Source of the DNA: JASHUC01 sp963849095
Lineage (GTDB): Bacteria; Pseudomonadota; Gammaproteobacteria; Steroidobacterales; Steroidobacteraceae
Assembly (NCBI GenBank): GCA_963849095.1
Contig: CAWKGA010000008.1
Span: forward strand, 1-64,000
Direction: 5' to 3'
Length of the DNA stretch: 64,000 nt
Below the pieces are notes generated by a model. It did not search any database. It saw nothing but the letters and a program-made list of their open reading frames with translations, and had not been told where the DNA came from. The translations under genes were made by a program, and so were the position numbers. Shown here one piece after another: positions 48,585 to 56,634 of this stretch; the first letter of the stretch is position 1; every line of letters begins with the position of its first letter.

Positions 48585-49739
48585 ATGAGTGACTTCCTGC
48601 CCTTCACCCGTCCGAGCATCGACGAGGAGACGATCGCGGGAGTGGCGGAGGTGCTGCGCTCGGGATGGATCACCTCCGGCCCGCAGGTGAAGGCCTTCGA
48701 GGCCCGCATCTCAGAGTACCTGGGCGGCCGTCCGGTGCGTGCGTTCAACTCCGGCACGTGCACCATGGAGATCGCGCTGCGCATCGCCGGCGTCGGGCCG
48801 GGAGATGAAGTCATCACGACGCCGCTTTCCTGGGTGGCGACGAGCAACGTCGTCCTGGCGGTCGGCGCGCGGCCGGTGTTTGTCGACATCGATCCGATTA
48901 CCCGCAACATCGACCTCGACCGTATCGAGCCTGCGATCACGCCGGCCACCCGCGCGCTGCTGCCCGTGGACTTCGCGGGCTTGGCGGTGGACCGCGATCG
49001 GCTGCATGCGATCGCGCAGCGACACCGGCTGCGGGTGATCGAGGATGCGGCGCAGGCGCTCGGCAGTACCTGGCGTGGCAGGCTGATCGGGTCGTTCGGC
49101 GACTTCGTGTCGTTCAGCTTCCACCCCAACAAGAACGTGACGGCGATCGAGGGCGGCTGCCTCGTGCTGAACGACGAGCGCGAGGCCGCTCTCGCCGAGC
49201 AGTACCGGCTGCAGGGCGTCGTGCGCACCGGATTCGACGGGATGGAGGTCGAGATTGCCGGCGGCAAGTTCAACCTCACCGACGTAGCCGCTCGCGTGGG
49301 GCTCGGGCAGCTGGTTCACCTCGAGGCTTTCAATGCCCGGCGGCGCGAGCTGGCGAGGGCCTACTTCCGGTCGCTCGCGGAACACGGTGCGGGTGAGCTC
49401 GGACTCGAACTGCCGGTCGCCGATTTCGCCGGGACCAACTGGCACATGTTCCAGGTCGTGCTGCCGGAGGAGCGCCTCTCCATCCCGCGCGCGGAGGTGA
49501 TGCGGCTGCTGCGCGAAGCCGGCATCGGCAGCGGGGCACACCATCCGGCCATTCATCTGTTCGCGCTCTATCGCCGCCTCGGTTGGCGGCCGGGAGACTT
49601 CCCTCACGCCGAGCGCGTCGGCCGCAACATCCTCACGCTGCCGCTATTCCCGGCCATGCGCGATGAGGATGTCACCCGCGTGGTGGGCGCGCTCACGGGT
49701 ATCCTCAGCGCCCACCTCGTCAGTGCTGGCGCGGCTTGA
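48585..49739 (+). CDS. arnB: UDP-4-amino-4-deoxy-L-arabinose aminotransferase
   Basis: PLP enzyme transferring an amino group to the UDP-4-keto-pentose. The 384-residue DegT/DnrJ/EryC1-type protein has NSGTCTMEIALRIAGVGPGD, PLSWVATSNVV, VIEDAAQALGSTW and the PLP-lysine in FHPNKNVTAIEGG. It ends the operon; E. coli has it first. Its last 20 bp overlap the convergent HtrA-like gene. The order here, arnC-FT-DH-D-T-E-B, supports a complete pathway. Confidence 0.93.
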   Translation: MSDFLPFTRPSIDEETIAGVAEVLRSGWITSGPQVKAFEARISEYLGGRPVRAFNSGTCTMEIALRIAGVGPGDEVITTPLSWVATSNVVLAVGARPVFVDIDPITRNIDLDRIEPAITPATRALLPVDFAGLAVDRDRLHAIAQRHRLRVIEDAAQALGSTWRGRLIGSFGDFVSFSFHPNKNVTAIEGGCLVLNDEREAALAEQYRLQGVVRTGFDGMEVEIAGGKFNLTDVAARVGLGQLVHLEAFNARRRELARAYFRSLAEHGAGELGLELPVADFAGTNWHMFQVVLPEERLSIPRAEVMRLLREAGIGSGAHHPAIHLFALYRRLGWRPGDFPHAERVGRNILTLPLFPAMRDEDVTRVVGALTGILSAHLVSAGAA

Positions 49740-50694
49740 GGAGAAACTCGTTGCGGTCCGCCGACTGGACGCGCACGTGGAGGGTTTCCTCGCCTCGCTC
49801 GAGGGTGAGCGGGACTTCCGACCCGGCCGGCCCGACGCTCCAGATCTGGCGGAACAGCTCCGCTAGGCTCGAGACGGGGCGGTCCGCCACCGCCAGAACG
49901 TAGTCCCCGCGGCGCACGCCGGCGCGATACGCCGGCCCGCTCTGCGCGAGCATGCTGACCATGAGTCGGTCCTGGACCTCCGCGGCGTAGAGGCCGAGCC
50001 ACGGGCGCGGAGGGCCCCCCGGCCGTCCGAGGCTCCGCAAGTCGTGGAGCGCCGGCTCGAGCAGATCGATGGGCACGAACATGTTGGCGTCGAAGCTCTC
50101 GCCGCTCACGGATTCCTGCACGAGGAGGGAGCCGATGCCGAGCAAGCGCCCGTCCAGGCCGACGAGCGCGGTGCCTCCCCACTCGGGGTGCGGCGGTGCC
50201 GTGAACAGCGCCTCGTCGAGCACATACTCCCAGTAACCGGCGAACTCCCGGCGGGCGATGATCTTTGCATTGAGCGAGTGGGGCAAGCCGCCGTGGCCGA
50301 TCACGATCACCTCGTGCCCCACCTCGAGAGAGTGGCTGGAGCCGCGCTCAAGTTGCGGCACCGCGAGCTGTCCGAGCGGCAGCACCAGGCCGAAGCCCGT
50401 CGTCTGATCGAAGGCGAGCGCGTGTCCGGGGAGGACTCGCCCGTCGTGAGTCGTGAGCCAGATGCTGCTCGCCTCGGTGATCAGATAGCCGATCGTGAGC
50501 ACGAGGCCGTCGGCGGCGATGGCGACTCCGCTGCCGACGCGCTCGGTGCCGAGGGCGTTGGCGGTGAAGGCGTCCTCCGGAATCTCGGAATGCACCATGA
50601 CCACCGACCGCATGGCGGAGTCGAGATCGAACTGCAAGCGCTCGGGCGTTGGCTGGAGCGCCGCCGGGAATGACCATTCGGTGTGGTCGGCCAT
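49720..50694 (-). CDS. HtrA-like trypsin-fold protein with PDZ domain, catalytic triad lost
   Basis: A 324-residue protein with the S1C protease fold (GVAIAADGLVLTIGYLI, then EWGGTALVGLDGRLLGIGS) and a C-terminal PDZ domain (YRAGVRRGDYVLAVADRPVS). The positions of the catalytic residues are not His/Asp/Ser: His corresponds to Tyr70, Asp to about Gly100 and the Ser of GNSGG to Trp172. No signal peptide is evident, so it may be cytoplasmic. Related proteins with the same substitutions occur in other proteobacteria, so this is a stable non-peptidase, perhaps a chaperone or scaffold. It converges with arnB. Confidence 0.75.
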   Translation of the reverse strand: MADHTEWSFPAALQPTPERLQFDLDSAMRSVVMVHSEIPEDAFTANALGTERVGSGVAIAADGLVLTIGYLITEASSIWLTTHDGRVLPGHALAFDQTTGFGLVLPLGQLAVPQLERGSSHSLEVGHEVIVIGHGGLPHSLNAKIIARREFAGYWEYVLDEALFTAPPHPEWGGTALVGLDGRLLGIGSLLVQESVSGESFDANMFVPIDLLEPALHDLRSLGRPGGPPRPWLGLYAAEVQDRLMVSMLAQSGPAYRAGVRRGDYVLAVADRPVSSLAELFRQIWSVGPAGSEVPLTLERGEETLHVRVQSADRNEFLLKPRQH

Positions 50695-50734
50695 GCGGCA
50701 TCAATGTACCAGGCTCGCGAGCAGCCTGCTGCGC

Positions 50735-51469
50735 TCAATCCCCTGCGAGTCCTGTCTCGATCTGCCTCCACAGCGCATCCTTCAGGATCTGCAGCCGCTT
50801 CCCGCTGAAGTCCGGCCATTTGAGCGCACGCAGGAGAATCGGCCTGCCGCGGCGGATCAGCGCCATCTGTCCGACGATGGTCAGCGCGCGGATGAGCGCT
50901 TGCGGATCGCCGGGCGGACGCTCGAGAATGCGCGCGACGATCTGTGCCGAGAGCCGCGTGATCGTGCCGGCCACCCGCTCGAACAGCACGTCGAATGCGG
51001 TGCTGCGCTCGATCTGCGCGCGTGTGAAGAACAGCACCCAGCTCTCGGGGCGCTCGGTCGCCATGCCCTCGAGGAACGGCTCCATCACCCTCTTCAGCAA
51101 CCCGAGCAGCGCCGCGCGTGAGAGATCGGGATCACTCAGCGCCTCGCTGACGCGGGCCGCGGCCGGGTCGAGGCGCATCCGCACGTCGGCCGTGATGTAC
51201 TCGGCGCAGGCGAGGTGCAGGCCCTCCTTGCCACCGAAGTAGTACTGCAGCGCGGGTAGACTCACCGCCGCGCGCCGGGCGATGGCGCGCGTGGAGGTCC
51301 GCTCGTAACCGACGTTGCCGAACATCTCGATGGCGGTCTCGATGATCGCGCGGCGCGTGCGCTCGCCTCGAGCGTAGCCGCCCGCGGCGGGATGGCGCCG
51401 GGGGGGCCGGCTCGTCTTTTGCTTGCTGACGTGCGTGCGATGCGCGGCCGTTCGAGGCATGTCCGTCAA
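50735..51469 (-). CDS. TetR-family regulator, CecR (YbiH)-like
   Basis: A 244-residue repressor with an N-terminal helix-turn-helix (TAIEMFGNVGYERTSTRAIARRAAVSLPALQYYFGGKEG, shown here only in part as FGNVGYERTSTRAIARRAA) and a C-terminal ligand domain (GLLKRVMEPFLEGMA, PESWVLFFTRAQIE). In E. coli, cecR lies at the head of ybhGFSR and responds to drugs. Here it is divergent from the same operon. The first 30 residues are a basic extension not needed for the domain, so a later start is possible. It probably binds the palindrome at 51489-51506. Confidence 0.85.
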   Translation of the reverse strand: MTDMPRTAAHRTHVSKQKTSRPPRRHPAAGGYARGERTRRAIIETAIEMFGNVGYERTSTRAIARRAAVSLPALQYYFGGKEGLHLACAEYITADVRMRLDPAAARVSEALSDPDLSRAALLGLLKRVMEPFLEGMATERPESWVLFFTRAQIERSTAFDVLFERVAGTITRLSAQIVARILERPPGDPQALIRALTIVGQMALIRRGRPILLRALKWPDFSGKRLQILKDALWRQIETGLAGD

Positions 51470-51488
51470 TTACTATCATTTGACAGAT

Positions 51489-51506
51489 GTCTATCGAACG
51501 ATAGAC
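51489..51506. promoter_or_regulatory. 18-bp palindrome, probable operator for the TetR-type regulator
   Basis: gtctatcgaacgatagac has perfect 8-base arms around a 2-base centre. It lies in the 93-bp gap between the divergent TetR-type gene and ybhG-like gene, a position suited to repress both. TetR-family operators are typically palindromes of this size. Confidence 0.65.
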
Positions 51507-51562
51507 TATTCCCGTACCGATGTCGAGCCGTCCCGGTCGGGCGGCTCGGGGAGGAGCGGCTG

Positions 51563-52582
51563 GTGAAACGCTGGGTGCCCATTGCGGTCGTCGTGGCTGC
51601 CGCGGCCGGGTTTGCGTGGTGGCTCACGCAGCGCCACGCCGTCGCGACGGAGCTCGTCCTCTACGGCAACGTCGATCTGCGTGAGGTCGACCTCGCGTTC
51701 AACAACAGCGAGCGGATCGCCGCGGTGCTCGTTGAGGAGGGGGATCGCGTCAAGCGCGGGCAGGTTCTCGCGCGGCTCGATACGAGCCGTCTCGCCCCGC
51801 TCCTTGCGCAGGCGCAGGCGGCCATGCACGCGCAAGCAGACGTGGTGGACCGCATGCACCACGGCAGCCGGCCCGAGGAGATCGCCGAGGCCCGCGCGAA
51901 CGTCGAGCTGGAGCAGGCCGATGCGCGCGATGCCGCGCGCAAGTACGAGCGCCTGCTCAGCGTCTCGCAGACCTCCGGCGGCAGGGCGGTGAGCCGGCTC
52001 GACCTGGACGATGCGAAGGCGGCCGCCGATGTCGCCGAGGCGCGGCTCAACGTCAATCGCAAGGTGCTCGCTCTCGCCGTGGTCGGCCCGCGCCAGGAGG
52101 ACATTGCGCAGGCGCAAGCGCAGCTCGCGGGCGAGGAGGCGCAGGTCGCGCTGCTCGCGCAGGAGCTCGCCGACTCTGAGCTCAAGGCGCCCCTCGACGC
52201 GACCGTCAGCTCCCGCATCGCGGAGCCCGGCGACATGTCCTCACCGCAGAAGACCGCGTTCACGCTCGCCATCACCGATCCGAAGTGGGTGCGCGCATAC
52301 CTCTCCGAGACCGACCTCGGACGCGTGCACCCGGGCATGCAGGCGACCGTCACCGTGGATGCGTTTCCCGGCCGTTCATTCCCAGGCTGGGTGGGCTTCA
52401 TCTCGCCCGTCGCCGAGTTCACCCCAAAGACGGTCGAGACCCAGGATCTGCGTTCGAGCCTCGTCTACGAGATCCGCGTGTTCGTGAAGGACCCGGACGA
52501 CGCGCTGCGCCTCGGCATGCCCGCGACGGTGCACTTGCCGTTCGCGCGGACCGGGCCGCCCGCTCGGGGCACGCCGCCGTGA
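51563..52582 (+). CDS. ybhG: HlyD-family membrane-fusion protein (YbhG-like)
   Basis: Periplasmic adaptor linking the ABC exporter to an outer-membrane channel. The 339-residue protein has an N-terminal membrane anchor (VPIAVVVAAAAGFAWWL), a biotinyl-lipoyl-like domain (VDLAFNNSERIAAVLVEEGDRVKRGQ), a long coiled coil (residues about 75-170) and a beta-barrel part (VRAYLSETDLGRVHPGM). GTG 51563 is chosen because gaggag precedes it. Its stop overlaps the start of the ATPase gene (gtga). Confidence 0.88.
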   Translation: MKRWVPIAVVVAAAAGFAWWLTQRHAVATELVLYGNVDLREVDLAFNNSERIAAVLVEEGDRVKRGQVLARLDTSRLAPLLAQAQAAMHAQADVVDRMHHGSRPEEIAEARANVELEQADARDAARKYERLLSVSQTSGGRAVSRLDLDDAKAAADVAEARLNVNRKVLALAVVGPRQEDIAQAQAQLAGEEAQVALLAQELADSELKAPLDATVSSRIAEPGDMSSPQKTAFTLAITDPKWVRAYLSETDLGRVHPGMQATVTVDAFPGRSFPGWVGFISPVAEFTPKTVETQDLRSSLVYEIRVFVKDPDDALRLGMPATVHLPFARTGPPARGTPP

Positions 52583-54375
52583 GCGCGCAGGCTGAAGGGG
52601 CGGCGGTTGCCGTCGGGCGGGACGTTCGCAAGGCGTTCCGGGTCGGCGCGGACAAGAAAGATGTCATCCAGGCGCTCGACGGCGTCTCGGTCGAGATCCG
52701 CAAGGGGGAGCTCACCGCGCTGGTCGGACCGGATGGCGCCGGCAAGACGACGCTCATCCGCTTGCTCGCAGGACTGCTCACGGCGGATTCGGGCGAGCTG
52801 CGCGTGCTCGGCTTCGATCCCGGCGCCGATGCGCAGCCGATCCAGGATCGGATCGGCTACATGCCCCAGAAGTTCGGGCTCTACGAGGATCTCACGGTGC
52901 AGGAGAACCTCGACCTGTACGCGGATCTGCACGGCGTATCGGCGGACGAGCGCCGCGAGCGCTACCCGCAGCTGATGCAGATGACCGATCTCGGCGCGTT
53001 CACGCGGCGGCTCGCCGGCCGGCTCTCGGGCGGGATGAAGCAGAAGCTGGGGCTCGCGTGCACGCTCGTGCGCTTCCCCGAGCTGCTACTGCTCGATGAG
53101 CCGACCGTCGGAGTCGATCCGCTCTCCCGCCGCGAGCTGTGGCAGATCGTGAACCACTTGGTGCACGACGAGGGCCTCACGGTGCTCGTCAGCACGGCAT
53201 ACCTCGACGAAGCGGAGCGCAGCAGCCGGGTCGTCGTGCTGCACCAGGGGAAGGTGCTCGCGCAAGGTGCGCCCACTGAAATCACCAAGCTCGCCGCCGG
53301 CCGGGTCTTCATGGCCGATCCGGCGGGCGAGAGCGCACGGAGCTTGCAGGCGCGGTTGCTCGACGATCCCGCGGTGATCGATGCCGTGCCCGATGGCGGA
53401 CGGGTGCGCTTGGTGCTCTCTCGTGGCGCGGCGCCCGAGGCGCTCGAGGACGAGAGCGGGCGCGCGAGCTCGACCCCCGAGCTTCACGGCTCACCTGTCG
53501 AGCCGCACTTCGAGGATGGGTTCATGGTCCTGCTGCGGCAGAGCGCTGCTCGCGAGGAGCTGCCGGCGATCACGCTGGAGCGCCCGCTTACCGCGCGGGG
53601 GGGCGAGGTAGTCGTCGAGGTCCGCGACCTGGTCAAGCGCTTCGGCGCGTTCACGGCCGTGAACGGCATCCGCTTCGAGGTGCGCCGCGGCGAGATCTTC
53701 GGGCTCCTGGGGCCGAACGGCGCCGGCAAGACCACGACGTTTCGCATGCTCTGTGGGCTGCTGACGCCGACCTCCGGCGTGCTGAAGATCGTCGGCGTCG
53801 ACGTGCGCCATTCGGGCGCGGAGGCCCGCCAGCGACTCGGCTACGTCGCGCAGAAGTTCTCGCTCTACGGCCCGCTCACGGTGAGCGAGAACCTGGAGTT
53901 CTTCGCCGGCGCTTATGGACTTCGCGGTCGGCGCCGGCGCGAGCGCATCGACTGGGCCATGAGGCAGTTCGATCTCGCCCGCTATGCCGAGCTCAAGAGC
54001 AGCGATCTCGCCGGGGGCTACAAGCAGCGGCTCGCCATGTGCGCCGCCTTGCTCCACGAGCCGGAGATCCTCTTCCTCGACGAGCCGACGAGCGGCGCCG
54101 ATCCGCTCGCGCGGCGCGCATTCTGGCGGCGGATCACGGCACTGTCGGATCAGGGCGTGACGGTGATCGTGACGACCCACTTCATGCAGGAGGCGGAGTA
54201 CTGCGATCACGTCGCCATCATGGATGGCGGACGCATTCTGGCGCAGGGGACGCCGGGAGAGATTCGGCGCGAGGGCCGGGCCGCCGCCGGGCGCGAGCCG
54301 ACCATGGAGGATGCGTTCATCACCGTGGTTGAGGCAGCGCGGGCGCGCGAATCGCCGCAGGAGCACGCGGCGTGA
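52579..54375 (+). CDS. ybhF: tandem ABC ATPase (YbhF-like)
   Basis: A 598-residue protein with two complete ATPase domains. The first has Walker A GPDGAGKTT, signature LSGGMKQKLGLA, Walker B LLLLDEPTVGVDP; its switch histidine position reads STAYL, so the second half-site may be inactive there. The second has GPNGAGKTT, LAGGYKQRLAM, LFLDEPTSGADP and VTTHFMQ. It powers export with YbhS and YbhR of hydrophobic compounds. The second domain resembles the fragment at 515-742. It overlaps both neighbours by four bases. Confidence 0.9.
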   Translation: MSAQAEGAAVAVGRDVRKAFRVGADKKDVIQALDGVSVEIRKGELTALVGPDGAGKTTLIRLLAGLLTADSGELRVLGFDPGADAQPIQDRIGYMPQKFGLYEDLTVQENLDLYADLHGVSADERRERYPQLMQMTDLGAFTRRLAGRLSGGMKQKLGLACTLVRFPELLLLDEPTVGVDPLSRRELWQIVNHLVHDEGLTVLVSTAYLDEAERSSRVVVLHQGKVLAQGAPTEITKLAAGRVFMADPAGESARSLQARLLDDPAVIDAVPDGGRVRLVLSRGAAPEALEDESGRASSTPELHGSPVEPHFEDGFMVLLRQSAAREELPAITLERPLTARGGEVVVEVRDLVKRFGAFTAVNGIRFEVRRGEIFGLLGPNGAGKTTTFRMLCGLLTPTSGVLKIVGVDVRHSGAEARQRLGYVAQKFSLYGPLTVSENLEFFAGAYGLRGRRRRERIDWAMRQFDLARYAELKSSDLAGGYKQRLAMCAALLHEPEILFLDEPTSGADPLARRAFWRRITALSDQGVTVIVTTHFMQEAEYCDHVAIMDGGRILAQGTPGEIRREGRAAAGREPTMEDAFITVVEAARARESPQEHAA

Positions 54376-55508
54376 CACCTACGGATTGGCGGCTCAGGGC
54401 GAGGCGCATCGCAACGCTCGTGAAGAAGGAGACGCGCCAGATGGTTCGCGATCCCGCGAGCATCGCGATCGGCGTCGTCCTGCCCGTCATCCTGATCCTG
54501 CTCTTCGGATTCGGCCTCTCCCTCGATGTGAAGAACGTGCCCGTCGCGATCGATCTGGAAGAAGCCTCGCCCGATGCGCTGAATCTCGTCGCGGGCTTTC
54601 AACTCTCCCCGTACTTCCATCCGCAGATCGTCCACTCGATGCCGGCCGCCGAGAATCTCATGCTCACGCGGGCGGTCGACGGCATCGTTCGCATCCCGTC
54701 CGACTTCGAGCGGCGTGTCGCCGCGGGGGACGGCGAGGTGCAGGTGATCGTCCACGGAAGCGATGCGAACCGCGCGCGGATCATCGAAGGCTACGTGCAA
54801 GGCGCGATCGGCGCATGGATCGGCCGAGAGAGTGCCGAGGGGCGGAGCGTGGCGGGGGTCGGCCCGGTCGGCGTGCAGAGCCGCCTCTGGTTCAACGAGG
54901 CGGACGACAGCCACTACTTCCTGGTTCCCGGGCTCATCGTGCTCGTGATGACGCTGATCGGAGCATTCCTCACCGCCATGGTGGTCGCGCGCGAGTGGGA
55001 GCGAGGCACGTTCGAGGCGCTGTTCGTCACGCCGGTCCGGAGCGAGGAGATCCTGCTCGGCAAGACCATTCCCTACTTCGGGCTCGGGATGATCGGGCTC
55101 GTGCTGTGCGTGCTCTCGGCGAGATTCCTGTTCCACGTGCCCCTGAGGGGGTCCCTGTTGGTCCTGCTCGCCGCCTCGATGCTCTATGTGCTCGTCGGGC
55201 TCGGCATCGGCCTGCTCATCTCCTCGGCCGTCAAGAACCAGCTCGTCGCGAGCCAGCTCACGATGCTCGCCACCTTCATGCCGGCATTCATGCTCTCCGG
55301 TTTCCTGTTCGATCTGCGCAGCATGCCGGCCGCCGTCCGCGCGATCACCTATCTGCTGCCCGCCCGCTACTACGTCGCGCTCCTGCAGACGGTGTTCCTG
55401 GTCGGGGACATGTGGCGGGTGCTGCTGCCCAACGCGGCGGTGCTCGTCGTCATGCTGGCGCTCCTCGGATACGCGAGCCGGCTCATCACGCACAAGAGGC
55501 TCGCCTGA
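54372..55508 (+). CDS. ybhS: ABC-2 type permease (YbhS-like)
   Basis: A 378-residue inner-membrane permease. It has an N-terminal helix (PASIAIGVVLPVILILLFGFG), a large periplasmic domain (residues about 55-180) and a C-terminal bundle (IVLVMTLIGAFLTAMVVARE, LGKTIPYFGLGMIGLVLCVL, LVGLGIGLLISS). The motif REWERGTFEALFVTPV is typical of ABC-2 permeases. It pairs with the next gene as a heterodimer. GTG 54372 overlaps the ybhF stop. Confidence 0.88.
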   Translation: MTPTDWRLRARRIATLVKKETRQMVRDPASIAIGVVLPVILILLFGFGLSLDVKNVPVAIDLEEASPDALNLVAGFQLSPYFHPQIVHSMPAAENLMLTRAVDGIVRIPSDFERRVAAGDGEVQVIVHGSDANRARIIEGYVQGAIGAWIGRESAEGRSVAGVGPVGVQSRLWFNEADDSHYFLVPGLIVLVMTLIGAFLTAMVVAREWERGTFEALFVTPVRSEEILLGKTIPYFGLGMIGLVLCVLSARFLFHVPLRGSLLVLLAASMLYVLVGLGIGLLISSAVKNQLVASQLTMLATFMPAFMLSGFLFDLRSMPAAVRAITYLLPARYYVALLQTVFLVGDMWRVLLPNAAVLVVMLALLGYASRLITHKRLA

Positions 55509-55510
55509 CC

Positions 55511-56629
55511 GTGCTGGCCTCGTTCCTGCGCATCCTGGCCCTCACCCGCAAGGAGACGCTCGCGGTGCTCAAGGACCGGCGCGCGCGCAACAGCCTGATC
55601 TTGCCCCCCATCATCCAGAGCCTCATCTTCGGTTACGCCGCGACGTACGATCTGAACCACGTGCCTTACGCCGTGCTCGACCAGGACGGCGGCTCCGCAT
55701 CGCGCGCCCTCGTTGCGCGGTTGGATGGCAGCGGCATCTTCGAGCACATCGCCAACTTGCACCGGGAGTCCGACATCCGCGCGATCGTCGACCGGCGCAG
55801 CGCGTTGCTCGTCCTGCAGATCGGTCCGAACTTCGATCGCGAGCTCGACGCCGGCTTGCCGGCCGACGTGCAGGTGATCGCCGACGGCCGCGACTCCAAT
55901 ACCGCGGGAACCGCGACCGCCTACGCGAGCGCGGTCATCGACTCCTTCAACGCAGACTGGCGCACCTCGCACGGTCTCGCGGGGCCCCCGGTGAGCGTCG
56001 TCGAGCGCGCCTGGTACAACCCCAATTTCGAGACGCGCTGGGACATGATCCCCGGCATGATCGGCACGCTCACGCTGCTGCAGACGCTGCTCCTCACCGC
56101 CATGTCGGTGGCGCGCGAGCGCGAGCAAGGGACCTTCGATCAGCTGCTCGTCACGCCATTCCGGCCGTACGAGATCATGGTGGGCAAGGCGCTGCCCTGC
56201 ATGCTCATCGGGATGATCCAGGCGACGGGCGTGCTGCTCGTCGCGCAGCTGTGGTTCCACATTCCGTTCGCGGGCTCATTCGTCACGCTGTACGCGGGGA
56301 TGCTGTGCTTCGTGCTCGCCTCCGTCGGTATTGGCTTGCTCGTCTCCGCTTTCTCCTACACGATGCAGCAGGCCATGCTGTTCTCGTTCCTGATGATCAT
56401 GCCGTTCGCGATGCTCTCGGGCCTCACCACGCCGCTCGGGAACATGCCGCTCGCGCTGCAGTACTTCACGCTCGCGAATCCTCTGCGCTACGCTGTCGAC
56501 ATCGCGCAGCGCGTCTATCTCGAGGGCACCCCGTTCCTGCAGCTGATGCCGGACATCTGGCCGCTCGCCATCATGGCGGCGGTCACGCTGTCGGCAGCCT
56601 CGTGGATATTTCACAACCGACTGCAGTGA
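55511..56629 (+). CDS. ybhR: ABC-2 type permease (YbhR-like)
   Basis: A 372-residue partner permease of the same fold as the previous gene. It has ARNSLILPPIIQSLIFGYAA, a periplasmic domain with GTATAYASAVIDSFNADW, and SVAREREQGTFDQLLVTPFR followed by six hydrophobic segments (VLASVGIGLLVSAF, AMLSGLTTPLGNMPLALQYF). GTG 55511 was chosen because it lies 2 bp after the ybhS stop and begins the conserved membrane-entry region. It is followed by the outer-membrane lipoprotein gene. Confidence 0.88.
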   Translation: MLASFLRILALTRKETLAVLKDRRARNSLILPPIIQSLIFGYAATYDLNHVPYAVLDQDGGSASRALVARLDGSGIFEHIANLHRESDIRAIVDRRSALLVLQIGPNFDRELDAGLPADVQVIADGRDSNTAGTATAYASAVIDSFNADWRTSHGLAGPPVSVVERAWYNPNFETRWDMIPGMIGTLTLLQTLLLTAMSVAREREQGTFDQLLVTPFRPYEIMVGKALPCMLIGMIQATGVLLVAQLWFHIPFAGSFVTLYAGMLCFVLASVGIGLLVSAFSYTMQQAMLFSFLMIMPFAMLSGLTTPLGNMPLALQYFTLANPLRYAVDIAQRVYLEGTPFLQLMPDIWPLAIMAAVTLSAASWIFHNRLQ

Positions 56630-56634
56630 CCGCC

